Positions 8,705 through 16,647 of a stretch of DNA of 24,295 bases are shown here, in pieces. The notes below the pieces were generated by a model. It was not told the DNA's origin. It saw only the letters and a program-made list of their open reading frames with translations, and searched no databases. This DNA comes from RUG14223 sp051881075 (GTDB lineage Bacteria; Bacillota; Clostridia; Oscillospirales; Acutalibacteraceae). The translations under genes were made by a program, and so were the position numbers. The first letter of the stretch is position 1. Each line of letters opens with the position of its first letter. Where the stretch lies: positions 1 through 24,295 of the forward strand of contig JBJEPE010000009.1 of NCBI GenBank assembly GCA_051881075.1, in the 5' to 3' direction.

Positions 8705-11700
8705 TTAATAATAATAATGCTCGTATTCCAGATTCATCATAGCCTCAAGTAATGCCTGAGCCATAGCGTCTACTTCCTCTTGGCTTGCATCGGGATCAGC
8801 AAGAAGTATATACGCCTCATCACAAAGGTCATACATTTCGTCTAAAGATTCCTCCGTAAATCCGGTAGGATCAACCAACTCTACAAGCTCTATATTATAT
8901 GCTAATTCTTCAAAATTTGTTGCACGTTGTTTAAGGCCCTCTACTGCATCAACGAGCTTCTCATAAGCAAGGTCAATATCAAACTGATTTGCAGACTTGC
9001 CCATTGATATCTCCTCAAGCGCATTTCTGTATGCGACCTCAAGAGCATACATTGACTTATCTGTACATCCTGTAACTGTTATTCTCTTACGCAGTACGCT
9101 TTTGGTCTGTTCCTCAAGCTCACTTACATCTGACGTTGAAAGGGAGCTGAAGCTATATCCAAGATTGCTTACTGTAGAGCCATTATATCCGTAAACCTCA
9201 AAGCTTTCTGCCGTATCGTCAAATACTCCTGTGCCTATCATAGCGGATTTATTATATACTCCCACCATGCTGAGTGCCTTACAGCCTGCAAAGGCATTAC
9301 TTCCTATACTGCTTACGTTAGCGGGAAGTCTTACATACTCAACGTTTACACAGTTTTCAAATGCGCCTGAACCAATGGTAATGGATGTATTTGCCCTTGC
9401 TTTAACGTTTGTACCCTTGTTAATGTTTCTGTTGCTGCGTGAGATATTCTTACTGTTAATGCTTATATCTGTAAGAGCGGTACAGCCCTTAAATGTGTAA
9501 TTACCTATACTTGATACTGTTGCCGGAATAACAATGTTCTTTAAGGATGAGCAGTTCTCAAACATACTATCTGCCAAATCTCTCATATTGTATGAAAGTC
9601 TGACTGTCTTAAGCTCTGGGCAATCCATAAATGCGCCTGTTCCTGCCTTAGTAACGGTTGAAGGAATAACAAGCTTATAGATAGCATCACATCCTCTGAA
9701 TGCGTAGTCACCTATTGTGGTTACGTTAGATGTCATAACTATGTTGCTGAGCTTTTCGCATCCGTTAAAGGTATATGCAGGTATCTCCTCAATGTACTCA
9801 GGAATGGATATTGACTCAAGGGCCTTACATCCCATAAAGACTCCCTCTCCCATATATGAGAGCTGTGTGCCGAGTTTAGCGCTTGTTAAGCTTACGCAAC
9901 CTGCAAATACATTATCACCAAGGTCTGTTACTGAGTTAGGCAATGTTACGCTCTCAAGCTTAACAAGTCCGCTGAATGCGCTGTCGCCTATCTCTACTAC
10001 CCACTTGCCGTTTATCTCGGAAGGTACGGTTATATCCTTGCTGTCTGTAAGGTTACACTTAGTTATTATTACATCGTAACCGTCTACAACATAATCATAA
10101 TCTTCTGACGGTGCAACGCCTGCACTCTTTGCATATATTGTAGTATCATAATAGTAGCTGCTGTCTGAAAGATTCTGTGTAGCATACCACTTAAGCTCTG
10201 TATAGTACGGTCCGTGTGAACCGAGGAAACGTCCGTTATTGTCGCTGTTGATGATAATAAGTCCGCCTAAACCGTCGCCGCCTATGTAAAGGTTTGCGCC
10301 GTCGGTTTTACTTAATGTTACGGCCGTCTTGTTACCTGAACCTGCAAGGTAAACTTCATTAAGCGCATTGTAAAGCTTGAATGTACCCTCCGTTGAGCCT
10401 TCTTTTACTTCCCATACCGTAAGCTGTTCGGCATCCGGAGTTGCTATGCCGTCGTTTGTAAGTACAGACTCAGTAGTAAGGTATGATCCTGTAACAACTG
10501 CTGATGCGGCAGGCTTTGTGTCTTCATCGCCAAAGGCAATAATAATCTTATCGCCTACTCTTACCTGACCTGCACTGCTGATTGCGGCAAATTTATCATA
10601 TACAGGCTCATACTTCTTTTCTGTAGAGATTTTTATAACTACGTTACCTGTAACACTTGGTATATTAATAGTACCTGTGGCTGTTTCATCACTGTAAACA
10701 AAGTATGTGCTTGTAACGTCCTTGCCACCCATTGTTACGGTTGCACTGCTGAGGATATATCCGCTGTCAACCGTGATAGTTGTTGTATATGTACCGTTCT
10801 TATTTACAGAAGATACCTTGTTGCTTGACTGTGCGTTTGAAAGTGAATAAGTTATGGAATACTTATCTGATGTAACAGGCTTACCTGAACCCCATATAGT
10901 ATTTATAAGGTCAGGACAGTCAATAAACGGGTTACGGTTGCCCTGACATTCAAAGGCAACGTTGTTTCTGTTTATTTCAACGGCATCTACAGGGTCAAGT
11001 GCATTCCATGCAACGAGTGTATCGTATCCGCCTACAAGTACGTTTTCTACTATATCATAGAGTGACTCATAGTGTGTTACCATATATGCAACTATTCTGG
11101 CTATATCGCCCTTATAGTCATCGTTAGGCTCAAATACAGTCGTGCCGTTTTCGGCAGGTCCTATATAAGCTATAACATAACCGCTGCCTGCACCGTTTAC
11201 ATACACCGTCTTAGATGTTGTAACAGCCTCACCGTAAGGTGTGTTGCCTCTGGTGGAGTTATCCTTGTTATATGTAGGTCTGATATGGTGTAGGTCGGCA
11301 CCTGCACCTGATGTGCCGTAAAGTCCGCCTGACTGTGACTGCGGCCATACGTGTTCACGGTTCCAGTTGCTTGTAGTAGTATAGTCCTGTGTATAGAACA
11401 GCTTAAAGCCCTCGTTAGGGTCATCCTCTGCTCTTTCTGATGTCTTATACCACTGGGCAAGTGAGTTTGCGCTTGTACCGCTGTAGCTTGGATGCTTAGC
11501 GTCTGTTCCGGATATGGTTTTTCCGTTTGACAGGGTAGCTTTATTGCCTGAATAATCAATAAGCGCACGAAGATCTAAAAGTACGGTGTTGCTGTCTGTT
11601 CTTGTAACAAGTCCCTCAAGACCGCCTAGTACATCATAATATGTACCTGAATAGTTATATATAATATCATCAGGATCAATAGGATCGGGGTCAGGATCAG

Positions 11701-12952
11701 GATCCGGTTCTTCTTCTATAAGAGTTGCCTCAGCGGAAACAGAGATATTACCTGTAACATTTGATATATATACGGTACCGGTACTCTCTGTGTAGCTTGA
11801 GCTTGTAATATCACTGCCGCCCATTGTAACCGATACACTGCCGCTTTTAAGCTCATATCCTGCATTAGCTGTAATAACAGCCTGATATGCAGAGCCGTTT
11901 TTTACGCTTGTAGCGTTATTGCTCGATGTAGCGTTTGTCAAGCTGTATGTTACGCTTGAATATGTAACAACAGGTTCATCCGGTGAGCCGGGTTCAACGC
12001 CGTTGTTCCAGATTGAATTTATAAGGTCAGGGCAATCAATGAAAGGATTACGGTTGCCCTGACACTCAAAAGCTACGTTGTTTCTGTTTATCTCAACATC
12101 GTCAACAGGGTCAAGTGCATTCCACTCAACTATAGTCTTGAAGCCGCCAACCATAACGTTGGTAACAATACCGTAGAGTGACTCATAGTGTACTGCCATG
12201 TAAGCTATGATTCTGGCGATATCTCCCTTATAATCGTCGTTAGGGTCAAATACCGTTGTACCGTTGCTTGCTTTACCAACATGGGCAATAACATAACCGT
12301 TTGAAGCGCCGTTTACATAAACTGTCTTGGTGGTTTCAACGCAATTACCGTAAGGTGTGTTGCCTCTTGTTGAATTATCCTTATTATATGTAGGTCTGAT
12401 ATGATGAAGGTCAGAACCTGCGCCTGTCTTACCGTAGAGTCCGCCTGAAAGCGACTGCGGCCATACGTGCTCACGGTTCCAGTTGCTTGTGGTAGTGTAG
12501 TCCTGTGTATAGAACAGCTTAAAGCCCGCATGTGTGTCGTTTTCTGCTCTGTCGGATTTTTTATACCATTCTGCAAGAGAATTACTGCCTGTACCGCTAT
12601 AGCTTGGGTGGGATTTATCCGTACCCTTTATAGTAGTACCAAGTGTAGTTGTGGCACTGTTTGAAGAATAATCTATAAGCGCACGGATATCCTGTACAAG
12701 ACCGTTTGTATCAGTTCTTGCAACAAGGCTGTCAAGGCCGCCTATCGGATTATAATATGTGCCTGAATAATACTTGATAGAGCTGTTTGATATAGAGTAG
12801 GTTTGCAGCTCCTTTTTTACTGATGCCTGCTGATTTACAGATGTGGTCTTTACATCAGAGTTAAGTCTTGATGAGGCGGGTAGGGTAACTGCCATTGACA
12901 TCACCAAAAGCAGCGCAAGCACCCACGATGTAATTTTTCTGCTGAGCTTCAA
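8705..12952 (-). CDS. Secreted double endonuclease I-type nuclease with BspA-like leucine-rich repeats
   Basis: 1415 aa, exported: signal peptide about 1-28. It has two complete EndA/NucM-type domains: about 62-316 with N159-R160-E161-H162 in WNREHVWPQS, and about 431-690 with N531-R532-E533-H534 in the same motif. Each keeps DLHHIRPTYNKDNSTRGN, so both look active. Each is followed by a beta module with VTMGGxD; an Asp-Pro-rich linker (414-428) separates the halves. Next come a beta-rich domain (about 780-930), about ten LRR_5 repeats (about 960-1265; IGDSAFSG, IGDYAFRGC) and a helical C-terminus ending EHYYY. The start is TTG (12950-12952) with AAAGGAT upstream; no in-frame ATG fits. Likely a surface or secreted nuclease for nucleic-acid scavenging or biofilm DNA; a toxin role is not supported by any immunity gene. 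Paralogue of the 934-aa protein. Confidence 0.88.
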   Translation of the reverse strand: MKLSRKITSWVLALLLVMSMAVTLPASSRLNSDVKTTSVNQQASVKKELQTYSISNSSIKYYSGTYYNPIGGLDSLVARTDTNGLVQDIRALIDYSSNSATTTLGTTIKGTDKSHPSYSGTGSNSLAEWYKKSDRAENDTHAGFKLFYTQDYTTTSNWNREHVWPQSLSGGLYGKTGAGSDLHHIRPTYNKDNSTRGNTPYGNCVETTKTVYVNGASNGYVIAHVGKASNGTTVFDPNDDYKGDIARIIAYMAVHYESLYGIVTNVMVGGFKTIVEWNALDPVDDVEINRNNVAFECQGNRNPFIDCPDLINSIWNNGVEPGSPDEPVVTYSSVTYSLTNATSSNNATSVKNGSAYQAVITANAGYELKSGSVSVTMGGSDITSSSYTESTGTVYISNVTGNISVSAEATLIEEEPDPDPDPDPIDPDDIIYNYSGTYYDVLGGLEGLVTRTDSNTVLLDLRALIDYSGNKATLSNGKTISGTDAKHPSYSGTSANSLAQWYKTSERAEDDPNEGFKLFYTQDYTTTSNWNREHVWPQSQSGGLYGTSGAGADLHHIRPTYNKDNSTRGNTPYGEAVTTSKTVYVNGAGSGYVIAYIGPAENGTTVFEPNDDYKGDIARIVAYMVTHYESLYDIVENVLVGGYDTLVAWNALDPVDAVEINRNNVAFECQGNRNPFIDCPDLINTIWGSGKPVTSDKYSITYSLSNAQSSNKVSSVNKNGTYTTTITVDSGYILSSATVTMGGKDVTSTYFVYSDETATGTINIPSVTGNVVIKISTEKKYEPVYDKFAAISSAGQVRVGDKIIIAFGDEDTKPAASAVVTGSYLTTESVLTNDGIATPDAEQLTVWEVKEGSTEGTFKLYNALNEVYLAGSGNKTAVTLSKTDGANLYIGGDGLGGLIIINSDNNGRFLGSHGPYYTELKWYATQNLSDSSYYYDTTIYAKSAGVAPSEDYDYVVDGYDVIITKCNLTDSKDITVPSEINGKWVVEIGDSAFSGLVKLESVTLPNSVTDLGDNVFAGCVSLTSAKLGTQLSYMGEGVFMGCKALESISIPEYIEEIPAYTFNGCEKLSNIVMTSNVTTIGDYAFRGCDAIYKLVIPSTVTKAGTGAFMDCPELKTVRLSYNMRDLADSMFENCSSLKNIVIPATVSSIGNYTFKGCTALTDISINSKNISRSNRNINKGTNVKARANTSITIGSGAFENCVNVEYVRLPANVSSIGSNAFAGCKALSMVGVYNKSAMIGTGVFDDTAESFEVYGYNGSTVSNLGYSFSSLSTSDVSELEEQTKSVLRKRITVTGCTDKSMYALEVAYRNALEEISMGKSANQFDIDLAYEKLVDAVEGLKQRATNFEELAYNIELVELVDPTGFTEESLDEMYDLCDEAYILLADPDASQEEVDAMAQALLEAMMNLEYEHYYY
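10883..11662 (-). repeat. Second copy of the duplicated nuclease-domain DNA
   Basis: This encodes the second nuclease domain (residues about 431-690). Long stretches match 12005-12769 nearly base for base, for example around the catalytic motif (11330-11400 versus 12445-12525). This points to a fairly recent in-frame tandem duplication or to gene conversion between the copies. Confidence 0.85.
12005..12769 (-). repeat. First copy of the duplicated nuclease-domain DNA
   Basis: This encodes the first nuclease domain (residues about 62-316) and is the partner of 10883-11662. The lower match to the single domain in the 934-aa gene (same motifs, more divergent DNA and extra residues before the WNREH motif) suggests the internal duplication is younger than the split between the two genes. 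Confidence 0.85.
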
Positions 12953-13033
12953 AGTAAAATCATCCTTTCTTTAAGCCATTACCTTTTACATTGATTAATT
13001 ACATGAAGTTTCACAAGGCATATAACAAAATGC

Positions 13034-13236
13034 ACTTTGGCGTCTATATATAGCGAGAATTTGTATAGACAATCTCAAAGTTCACGTTAATACAAGCCTT
13101 TCGTCAGTCATAATTGCAGGATTTTCTGTTGCATACGCTAAATAACGACAATACCCGAAGATATTGCCGAATTTGATTGTGTGCCTATACAGCTCCAGCA
13201 AAATAAGCTTTGCTGTGTTTTTATATAAAATCCTGC
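13034..13236 (-). promoter_or_regulatory. Candidate structured RNA leader of the 1415-aa nuclease gene
   Basis: Most of the 627 bases between the nuclease start codon and the M-box promoter has no ORF, but on the minus strand it can fold. A perfect 10-bp outer stem (GCAGGATTTT 13116-13125 with AAAATCCTGC 13227-13236) encloses two hairpins: a 7-bp stem (13196-13202/13209-13215) and a 9-bp stem capped by a UUCG tetraloop in the RNA (13147-13168). Downstream is a two-part hairpin (ACTTTG/CAAAGT outside GTCTATA/TATAGAC, 13034-13081), followed by a weak U tract. It resembles an aptamer plus expression hairpin, but I recognise no known riboswitch class. Fold inferred by eye only. Confidence 0.45.
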
Positions 13237-13300
13237 TGAAAATTAGATATTTGTAATTAAATCCAATTAATTTTGTAAAAATACCTAACCATATATAAGT

Positions 13301-13329
13301 ATTTTATAATAAATTGTAGCAAAAAGCAA
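13301..13329 (-). promoter_or_regulatory. Possible promoter of the 1415-aa nuclease gene
   Basis: Minus strand: TTGCTT (13324-13329), 17-base spacer, TAAAAT (13301-13306), in a very AT-rich stretch. If used, the leader would be about 340 bases and would contain the whole folded element. AT-rich DNA gives chance matches, so confidence is modest. Confidence 0.4.
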
Positions 13330-13579
13330 ATGAAAAATTAAAAATTTTGTAAAAAATAAATTAATTTACAATTTATTTACAATTTAATGCGAATAAGCAA
13401 ATTAAATACATGATTTACAGTTAATTTTGGTGTTTTAAGAGTAATTGTTTAAAATCCTTTATGTATCATCCTAACGTTTGTGATATATAAAATCGTATAG
13501 AATTAAACTAAGATTATTGAAATCATATGCTATATAAGAAAAATTTTTAAATAATAGTGAATATCGTGTAAAATTTTGA

Positions 13580-13608
13580 TTGACAACGATAATCAATAAA
13601 AGTATAAT
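13580..13608 (+). promoter_or_regulatory. SigA-type promoter of the M-box/mgtE operon
   Basis: TTGACA (13580-13585), 17-base spacer, TATAAT (13603-13608): exact consensus hexamers and ideal spacing. Transcription should start near 13615, immediately before the aptamer, as expected for a riboswitch-controlled operon. Confidence 0.93.
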
Positions 13609-13619
13609 AGAGGCAGACG

Positions 13620-13783
13620 AATAAATCCGGTAGGTAAGGCTACCGCAGGGATATGGGTTGCTGCCGCAAAATAATGGAGACATTATGCGTTGGTTTCAGC
13701 AGATGACATCGTGCTTAAGGTGTTATCCAATGCAACTTCACCGCCCTGCCGAGCTAAAGCTCAAACGGTGACGCAGATTTATT
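13620..13783 (+). promoter_or_regulatory. M-box (ykoK leader) Mg2+ riboswitch aptamer
   Basis: The conserved M-box blocks are present in order: GGTAGGTAAGGCTACC, GGGATATGGGTTGCTGCCGC, ATAATGGAGACATTATGCG, the CAGCAGATGACATC and ATCCAATGCAACTTC segments, and GCCGAGCTAAAGCTC. The closing P1 helix can be drawn as 8 perfect pairs, AATAAATC (13620-13627) with GATTTATT (13776-13783). M-boxes sense cellular Mg2+ and shut off Mg2+ transporter genes when it is plentiful; mgtE lies downstream here. Confidence 0.93.
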
Positions 13784-13786
13784 ATT

Positions 13787-13821
13787 CCGTGCCATTGCAA
13801 TGAGCTTTGGTACGGTTTTTT
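13787..13821 (+). terminator. Riboswitch-controlled terminator (M-box expression platform)
   Basis: An 8-bp stem CCGTGCCA / TGGTACGG (one G-U pair), a 13-base loop, then TTTTTT. The loop and 3' arm (13801-13811) can instead pair with 13753-13763 inside the aptamer: 8 Watson-Crick pairs plus 3 more with wobbles. That antiterminator excludes both the aptamer fold and the terminator, giving an OFF switch at high Mg2+. Confidence 0.85.
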
Positions 13822-13867
13822 GTTTGTAATATTATTCTATAAATAAACCGAAAGAGGTGAACAAAAT

Positions 13868-14014
13868 ATGGATACCGGCAGTAGTAGCGGTGCAGGAGGG
13901 CGAAGTATAAAACAAAACAAGTATGCTCATACACAAATAATAAGCTTTTTGGGTAATTTACGCACAGCGTATACTAAGCACTATTATTGCGGTATACCTG
14001 TTTTGTTTATTTAA
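13868..14014 (+). CDS. Putative 48-aa small protein/leader peptide between M-box and mgtE
   Basis: ATG at 13868-13870 with AGAGGTGA about 8 bases upstream, a good ribosome site, and a TAA at 14012-14014. The predicted peptide has a Gly/Ser-rich start (MDTGSSSGAGGR), a basic middle and a mildly hydrophobic end (YYCGIPVLFI). It lies after the riboswitch terminator and 83 bases before mgtE, so it would be made only when the riboswitch is ON. I recognise no family. It could be a small membrane-active protein, a leader peptide that tunes mgtE translation, or chance. The strong ribosome site is the main support. Confidence 0.42.
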   Translation: MDTGSSSGAGGRSIKQNKYAHTQIISFLGNLRTAYTKHYYCGIPVLFI

Positions 14015-14097
14015 ATCAAGTCTTGTTGCATCACACTTCTATCCGGTTTTGCGACACATTATGTGCCGTTCAAAATCAATAATCGGAGGAAGAAAAA

Positions 14098-15453
14098 TTG
14101 GAAAGCAACGTTACATTACTCAAAAATATACTTAAATCACTCAAGGAAGAAAAGAAGTATAATACCTTGCGTGATATTTTAGCGACACTTAATCCTGCGG
14201 ATATCGCAGAGATATTCTCACAGGTGCCAAAACAGCATCTTCTGCTTTTGTTCAGGCTGTTATCCAAGGAAACCGCCGCTGAAACATTTGTAGAAATGGA
14301 TGCTGATTTACAGGAGCTTCTCATAAAGGGCTTCAGCGATAACGAGCTTAAGGATGTCTTAAGCGAGCTATACGTTGATGACGCCGTTGATATCGTTGAA
14401 GAGATGCCGTCAAACGTTGTAACACGTATATTAAAGCAGGCCGACCCGGAAATGCGCCGTATGATAAATGAGCTGCTGCGTTATCCGGAAGATACTGCGG
14501 GAAGCATTATGTCGGTTGAGTATATGGCGCTCAACCCCGAAAGTACATCCGAAGAAGCTATTGTTAATATCAGAAAGAACGGAGTAGACAAAGACACCGT
14601 AAACTCTTGCTATGTAGTAGACGGCGGCAATCATCTTATCGGTACGGTTTCACTCAGAAGCCTTATTATGGCAGATGTAAACACTAAGGTATCTGAACTT
14701 ATGGATACCAACGTTATACACGCCTCTACCCATATGGACCAAGAGGCTGTAGCGCAGATGTTCGGTAAATATGACCTTGATGCAATACCAGTAACCGACG
14801 GTGAAAAAAGACTTGTCGGCATAGTTACCGTTGATGACGCTATCGACGTTATGCAACAGGAAACAACAGAGGATATTGAGAAGATGGCGGCTATTACTCC
14901 ATCTGAAAAACCGTACATAAAAACATCCGTTATTACATTGTGGAAGAACAGAATCCCATGGCTTCTGTTACTGATGGTATCGGCAACGGTTACCGGAATG
15001 ATAATCACAAGGTTTGAGGCGGCACTCTCAGCGTGTGTTATACTCACCGCATATATACCGATGCTGATGGATACAGGAGGCAACTGCGGCAGTCAGGCAT
15101 CCGTAACCATAATACGTGCGTTATCTCTCGGACAGCTTGGCTTCTCTGATCTGTTTAAGGTGGTACTTAAAGAAACAAGGGTTGCACTGCTGTGCGGTAT
15201 TACACTTGCCGCCGTTAATTTCGTGAAGCTTATAACGCTTGATAAGGTAACATTTTATGTGGCACTTACCATCTGCCTTACACTTATAGTTACGGTGTTC
15301 TTTGCCAAGCTTGTGGGTTGTGTACTGCCTATGCTTGCCAAGCGTGCAGGATTTGACCCTGCCGTAATGGCCAGTCCGTTCATAACGACAATAGTTGACT
15401 CATTGTCACTTATTATATACTTTAACTTTGCGACCATTCTTTTAGGTCTTTAA
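14098..15453 (+). CDS. mgtE: Magnesium transporter MgtE
   Basis: 451 aa, the usual MgtE length. The cytoplasmic N-terminal superhelical domain (about 1-130; LNPADIAEIFSQVP) is followed by two CBS domains (about 136-255; the second has LDAIPVTDGEKRLVGIVTVDDAIDV), a connecting helix, and about five membrane helices (about 280-451). The pore-region signatures TGGNCGSQASVTIIRALSLGQ and PFITTIVDSLSLIIYF are present. MgtE is a Mg2+-gated channel in which the N and CBS domains close the pore at high Mg2+. The start is TTG at 14098-14100, with GGAGGA 7 bases upstream and no in-frame ATG nearby. Upstream M-box control adds transcriptional feedback on top of channel gating. First large gene of a probable three-gene operon. 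Confidence 0.97.
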   Translation: MESNVTLLKNILKSLKEEKKYNTLRDILATLNPADIAEIFSQVPKQHLLLLFRLLSKETAAETFVEMDADLQELLIKGFSDNELKDVLSELYVDDAVDIVEEMPSNVVTRILKQADPEMRRMINELLRYPEDTAGSIMSVEYMALNPESTSEEAIVNIRKNGVDKDTVNSCYVVDGGNHLIGTVSLRSLIMADVNTKVSELMDTNVIHASTHMDQEAVAQMFGKYDLDAIPVTDGEKRLVGIVTVDDAIDVMQQETTEDIEKMAAITPSEKPYIKTSVITLWKNRIPWLLLLMVSATVTGMIITRFEAALSACVILTAYIPMLMDTGGNCGSQASVTIIRALSLGQLGFSDLFKVVLKETRVALLCGITLAAVNFVKLITLDKVTFYVALTICLTLIVTVFFAKLVGCVLPMLAKRAGFDPAVMASPFITTIVDSLSLIIYFNFATILLGL

Positions 15454-15483
15454 TCCTGAAACACGATAAAGGAGGCAGAAAAA

Positions 15484-15999
15484 ATGAAATTGCTTGCAGT
15501 CATTGATATGCAAAACGACTTTGTAACCGGTTCACTTAAAAATGACGAGGCGGTAAAAATCATACCGGCCGTTATAAACAAGCTTAGCGGTGTAGATGAA
15601 AACGAAACCGTTGTTGTATTTACTAAGGACACCCACACACCGGATTATCTAAACACTCAGGAGGGCAAAAACCTACCCTTTGTGCATTGTGTAAAGGGCA
15701 CTGACGGCTGGGATATAATCCCTGAGCTAAAAACCTATGCGGAAAACAAAAGGATATTTGAAAAACCAAGCTTCGGCAGTGAAGAGCTTGCCGACTATGC
15801 CAAAGACGCACAATTCTCTGAAATAGAGCTTATAGGTGTATGTACCGATATCTGCGTTATATCGAATGCAATGTTATTAAAGGCGGCATTACCTGAGGCT
15901 GAAATAACTGTTGATTCGGCTTGCTGTGCAGGCGTTACGGTAGAAAGTCATAACAATGCGCTCAATGCTATGAAGATGTGCCAAATAAAAATCATATAA
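15484..15999 (+). CDS. Isochorismatase-like cysteine hydrolase
   Basis: 171 aa. The isochorismatase-fold triad is visible: Asp8 in VIDMQNDF, Lys94 in FEKPSFGS and Cys124 in GVCTDICV. Members hydrolyse nicotinamide, isochorismate, ureides or similar small molecules. A nicotinamidase-like metal site is only partly kept: Asp49 and His51 (TKDTHTPDY) are there, but the third histidine is not obvious, so I do not call it pncA. AAAGGAGG lies upstream of the ATG. It begins 30 bases after mgtE, with no terminator between, and is followed after 15 bases by the lipoprotein gene. It should therefore share the M-box control. Confidence 0.85.
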   Translation: MKLLAVIDMQNDFVTGSLKNDEAVKIIPAVINKLSGVDENETVVVFTKDTHTPDYLNTQEGKNLPFVHCVKGTDGWDIIPELKTYAENKRIFEKPSFGSEELADYAKDAQFSEIELIGVCTDICVISNAMLLKAALPEAEITVDSACCAGVTVESHNNALNAMKMCQIKII

Positions 16000-16014
16000 A
16001 AAGGAGAAATGGAT

Positions 16015-16500
16015 ATGAAAAAGATTATTAAAATTACGGCAATGGCGGTAATGCTTGTTATGGTACTTTCTATGACAGCCTGCTCATTCTACACAAATCA
16101 GACCTTTGTGTATGATGTAACAACAGGTGACAAAATCAGCCTTAAGTTAAAAACAACAGGCGGATATACAATGAAGAGTACAGACCTGCCTTTCCAAATC
16201 GGTACCAAAGACACAACCATACTGCAGGGTACGTTCATTACATCAGACGGTTACGATCAATACGTCGAATTAGTAAATGCAGGCGAGGGCGTTACACTAA
16301 TTAAGAAAGGCGAGCAGGACGGCAACGAGTATTACTTCTATTCAACAGACGGCAGTTCAGGCACAGAGCTTGATTTCATAGTTAGAATCAAGGGTACAAA
16401 CACAGGTGTTGCCATGGGGGCTTTAGAGTCTGATACAATTACTAAGGATGTTGTTTTCAAATGCTTTGAGGCTATTTCATTCAGCCTTGCTAAAAGCTGA
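16015..16500 (+). CDS. Small lipoprotein of unknown function
   Basis: 161 aa from ATG 16015-16017, chosen over the ATG at 16009 because AAGGAG (16001-16006) is then 8 bases away instead of 2. A classic lipoprotein signal: MKKII, a hydrophobic stretch, then lipobox LSMTAC with Cys23. The mature part is predicted mostly beta (FVYDVTTGDKISLKLKTTGGY; FITSDGYDQYVELVNAG; EYYFYSTDGSSGTELDFIVRIKGTN) and Gly/Thr-rich. I do not recognise the family. Last gene of the mgtE operon, directly before a strong terminator. Confidence 0.82.
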   Translation: MKKIIKITAMAVMLVMVLSMTACSFYTNQTFVYDVTTGDKISLKLKTTGGYTMKSTDLPFQIGTKDTTILQGTFITSDGYDQYVELVNAGEGVTLIKKGEQDGNEYYFYSTDGSSGTELDFIVRIKGTNTGVAMGALESDTITKDVVFKCFEAISFSLAKS

Positions 16501-16532
16501 TAAACGCATAAAATTAAATACTTAAAACCAAG

Positions 16533-16564
16533 TGGTACGTAACATATGTTATGTACCATTTTTT
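16533..16564 (+). terminator. Terminator of the mgtE operon
   Basis: A near-perfect inverted repeat TGGTACGTAAC / ATGTTATGTACCA (one G-U pair; at least 11 bp), followed by TTTTTT (16559-16564). It lies 33 bases after the lipoprotein stop codon. Confidence 0.88.
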
Positions 16565-16578
16565 ATAGCCCGGTTTTG

Positions 16579-16607
16579 TTGACTTGTATGTTTATTTAAT
16601 CTATAAT
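16579..16607 (+). promoter_or_regulatory. SigA-type promoter of the DUF5131 gene
   Basis: TTGACT (16579-16584), 17-base spacer, TATAAT (16602-16607). It starts 15 bases after the previous operon's terminator and about 40 bases before the next start codon. Confidence 0.85.
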
Positions 16608-16647
16608 AACAATGTGATTTACGATTAATCTTAGGAGTGGTATAGCT

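Noticed and set aside
9170..10080. Short periodic repeats that might suggest a CRISPR array
   Set aside because: The spacing comes from in-frame LRR_5 codon repeats (about 23 residues each), with diverged copies and no spacer/repeat structure.
8705..12952. Reading the nuclease-LRR proteins as contact-dependent or polymorphic toxins
   Set aside because: The nuclease domains are N-terminal and duplicated, there is no immunity gene or toxin-delivery domain, and a scavenging or surface role is simpler.
13471..13683. 70-codon minus-strand ORF across the M-box promoter
   Set aside because: It overlaps a consensus promoter and the conserved riboswitch aptamer on the other strand and has no ribosome site or family resemblance.
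15484..15999. Nicotinamidase (pncA) for the isochorismatase-like gene
   Set aside because: The triad is present, but the third metal-binding histidine of nicotinamidases is not evident, so only the superfamily is named.
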